A stretch of 23,751 nucleotides of DNA from an uncultured Prevotella sp. (GTDB lineage: Bacteria; Bacteroidota; Bacteroidia; Bacteroidales; Bacteroidaceae), in NCBI GenBank assembly GCA_937898715.1, contig CALEKA010000051.1:1-23751 (forward strand), written 5' to 3'. The notes below the pieces were generated by a model. It was not told where the DNA came from and ran no database searches. It saw only the letters and a list, made by a program, of their open reading frames with translations. Below are positions 22,521 through 23,751 of the stretch, one piece after another. How positions within the stretch are numbered: position 1 is the first letter of the stretch; each line of letters opens with the position of its first letter. The position numbers and the translations under genes were made by a program.

Positions 22521-22605
22521 CATCTTATGCACAATAGATGGACGTTTCATGCAGGACAGATGGGGGCGTTTCATGCGCAATAGATGGACGTTTCATGCAC
22601 AACAA
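22521..22605. repeat. 22-24-bp tandem array between hisG and hisD
   Basis: CGTTTCATGC occurs at 22543, 22567 and 22589, with a weaker CATCTTATGC at 22521 (steps 22, 24, 22). The fuller unit is ATGCACAATAGATGGACGTT plus TC. The array begins 13 bp after the hisG stop and lies inside the operon, so it would be transcribed. Confidence 0.8.
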
Positions 22606-22617
22606 GAGTTGTTCCCA

Positions 22618-23469
22618 TTAAGGAATCATATTCTCAAGATTGAGCACCAATATTCCTTCGGCGCCCAATTGCTTAAGGCTTTCTACCTTTTCCCAAAGCA
22701 CGTCCTCGGGAATGACTACGTGCATAGAGCACCAACCCTCTGCAGCAAGAGGAAGAATGGTCGGAGAGCGCATGGCAGGAAGCAGTTCTACAGCAGCGTC
22801 GACAAGGTCGGTGGGGATGTTCATAAGCACGTATTTGTAGCCACGACTATTGACAATCGAGCTGAAGCGAAACTTAAGTTTCTCCACATCTGCCATCTTC
22901 TCGGGCGAGAGGCCCGGTGTAGCAATGAGAGCGGCTTGACTATAGAACACCTCTTCCACCTCGCGAAGGCCATTTTGCACAAGCGTACCGCCCGACGATA
23001 CAATGTCGAAGATGGCATCTGCCATGCCCACAGCGGGAGCAATCTCTACGCTACCTGCAATCTCGTGGATATCGGCATGGATGCCCTTCTCTGCGAAAAA
23101 GTTTTTCAGCACATGCGGATAAGAGGTAGCCACGCATCTGCCCTCAAACCATTCCACGCCAGTGTAGTCTACCTCACGAGGCACAGCCAAGGAAATACGG
23201 CACGCACCGAAGCCAAGCTTCATCACTTCCGTCACGTCCATGCCGCGCTCTGCCACCTCGTTGAGTCCGACAATACCCACATCTGCCACACCCATATGGA
23301 CAGCTTGAGGTATATCATCGTCGCGCAGGTAAAGTACTTCGATGGGGAAGCCCTTAGCACGGGCCACCAATTTGCGTTTGCTCTGTGCCACATCAATGCC
23401 CGCATCGGCGAGCAGTGCCATGGTATCTTCGTTTAATCGTCCTTTTGCTTGGATTGCTATACGTAGCAT
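22618..23469 (-). CDS. hisG: HisG: ATP phosphoribosyltransferase (long form)
   Basis: HisG catalyses the first committed step, ATP + PRPP to PR-ATP. The 283-residue length and a C-terminal regulatory domain (about 210-283, FSSIVNSRGYKYVLMNIP...WCSMHVVI) mark the long, HisZ-independent form, normally feedback-inhibited by histidine. The PRPP loop DIVSSGGTL is at 155-163. The start MLRIAIQAKGRL aligns with family starts. It is the first gene of the operon. No clear -33/-7 pair or histidine-rich leader peptide was found upstream. Confidence 0.97.
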   Translation of the reverse strand: MLRIAIQAKGRLNEDTMALLADAGIDVAQSKRKLVARAKGFPIEVLYLRDDDIPQAVHMGVADVGIVGLNEVAERGMDVTEVMKLGFGACRISLAVPREVDYTGVEWFEGRCVATSYPHVLKNFFAEKGIHADIHEIAGSVEIAPAVGMADAIFDIVSSGGTLVQNGLREVEEVFYSQAALIATPGLSPEKMADVEKLKFRFSSIVNSRGYKYVLMNIPTDLVDAAVELLPAMRSPTILPLAAEGWCSMHVVIPEDVLWEKVESLKQLGAEGILVLNLENMIP

Positions 23470-23751
23470 AGGCTTTCTTTTTGCTTATGAAATAGTTTAG
23501 ATTCTAATAACGTGACTGCAATATTCGTCATTTTAATTGACATAAGCAAGCAAAAAGGGCATTATTCGTACATTATCATGCAATAATACGTATAACATTG
23601 AATAATATGCATTTTCACGCTTGCAGGCCACCCCCACCGCCTTGCAACGATGAGAGTAGCCTGCAAGCTTCTTCAAAAGTGTTGTCACGATAGGATTTAT
23701 CCCAACTTTCACACCTATCATCCCATTCTTATAGCTATCACGGTAGACCCG
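23470..23751. other. Region upstream of the his operon
   Basis: AT-rich with no confident gene. It holds an imperfect inverted repeat of TTATTC/GAATAAT words (about 23559-23612) and a 10-bp hairpin (23619-23668). A 62-codon minus-strand frame (23533-23721) spans both and is likely incidental. The window ends before any upstream gene. Confidence 0.55.
23619..23668. repeat. 10-bp perfect-stem hairpin upstream of hisG
   Basis: GCTTGCAGGC (23619-23628) pairs perfectly with GCCTGCAAGC (23659-23668). The 30-bp loop contains a C/G-rich tract and an additional TTGCAA. No T-run follows on the minus strand. It could be a regulatory structure, a terminator remnant of an upstream gene, or a dispersed repeat. 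I cannot choose between these. Confidence 0.6.

Noticed and set aside
22495..23436. 313-codon open frame on the plus strand opposite hisG
   Set aside because: It is antisense to a complete HisG and begins in the 22-bp repeats.
23533..23721. 62-residue minus-strand open frame upstream of hisG as a gene or leader peptide
   Set aside because: It spans a hairpin and AT-rich inverted repeats, has only isolated His codons, and I recognise no family.

Overview
All protein genes I can support lie on the minus strand. Together they point to a member of the Bacteroidales, most likely Prevotellaceae. The signs are a long (329-residue) NusB, a DUF5606 protein, two large secreted proteins ending in type IX secretion (T9SS) sorting domains, fused HisB and HisIE, and promoters of the Bacteroides form (TTTG at -33, TAnnTTTG at -7). 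The species cannot be named from this window.

Layout, left to right (genes read right to left). (1) 1-926: non-coding, rich in repeats. (2) 927-5108: housekeeping cluster nusB > yajC > ybbR-like > coaE > DUF5606. It is interrupted by a 538-bp repeat-filled gap between yajC and the ybbR-like gene. (3) 5109-5920: non-coding, with a promoter/hairpin repeat array, a 23-bp-period array of palindromes, and a terminator. (4) 5921-7632: a sugar-kinase-like phosphotransferase and a low-molecular-weight tyrosine phosphatase. (5) 7793-15081: a LacZ-type GH2 beta-galactosidase and a CotH-kinase protein, both with signal peptides, N-terminal lectin-like regions and T9SS tails. They are separated by a 66-bp-arm inverted repeat. 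(6) 15082-15987: non-coding and repeat-rich. (7) 15988-23469: a complete histidine operon, hisG-hisD-hisC-hisB-hisH-hisA-hisF-hisIE, which encodes all steps of the pathway. (8) 23470-23751: region upstream of hisG with a 10-bp-stem hairpin.

The genes are mostly ordinary; the unusual content is between them. Four intergenic arrays, unrelated in sequence, have unit lengths of 22-24 bp. Two of them sit inside paralogous ~0.5-kb modules (about 200-740 and 15453-15962) that share the same ordered set of motifs. Each module ends in a plus-strand hairpin/promoter with exactly 20 bp between -33 and -7, although no plus-strand gene follows. A second family, a hairpin with compensatory stem changes joined to a minus-strand promoter, is tandemly repeated upstream of nusB and occurs once upstream of the DUF5606 gene. 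REP-like GC-rich palindromes, helically phased CATTAAT boxes and 7- and 9-bp tandem repeats fill most of the remaining gaps.
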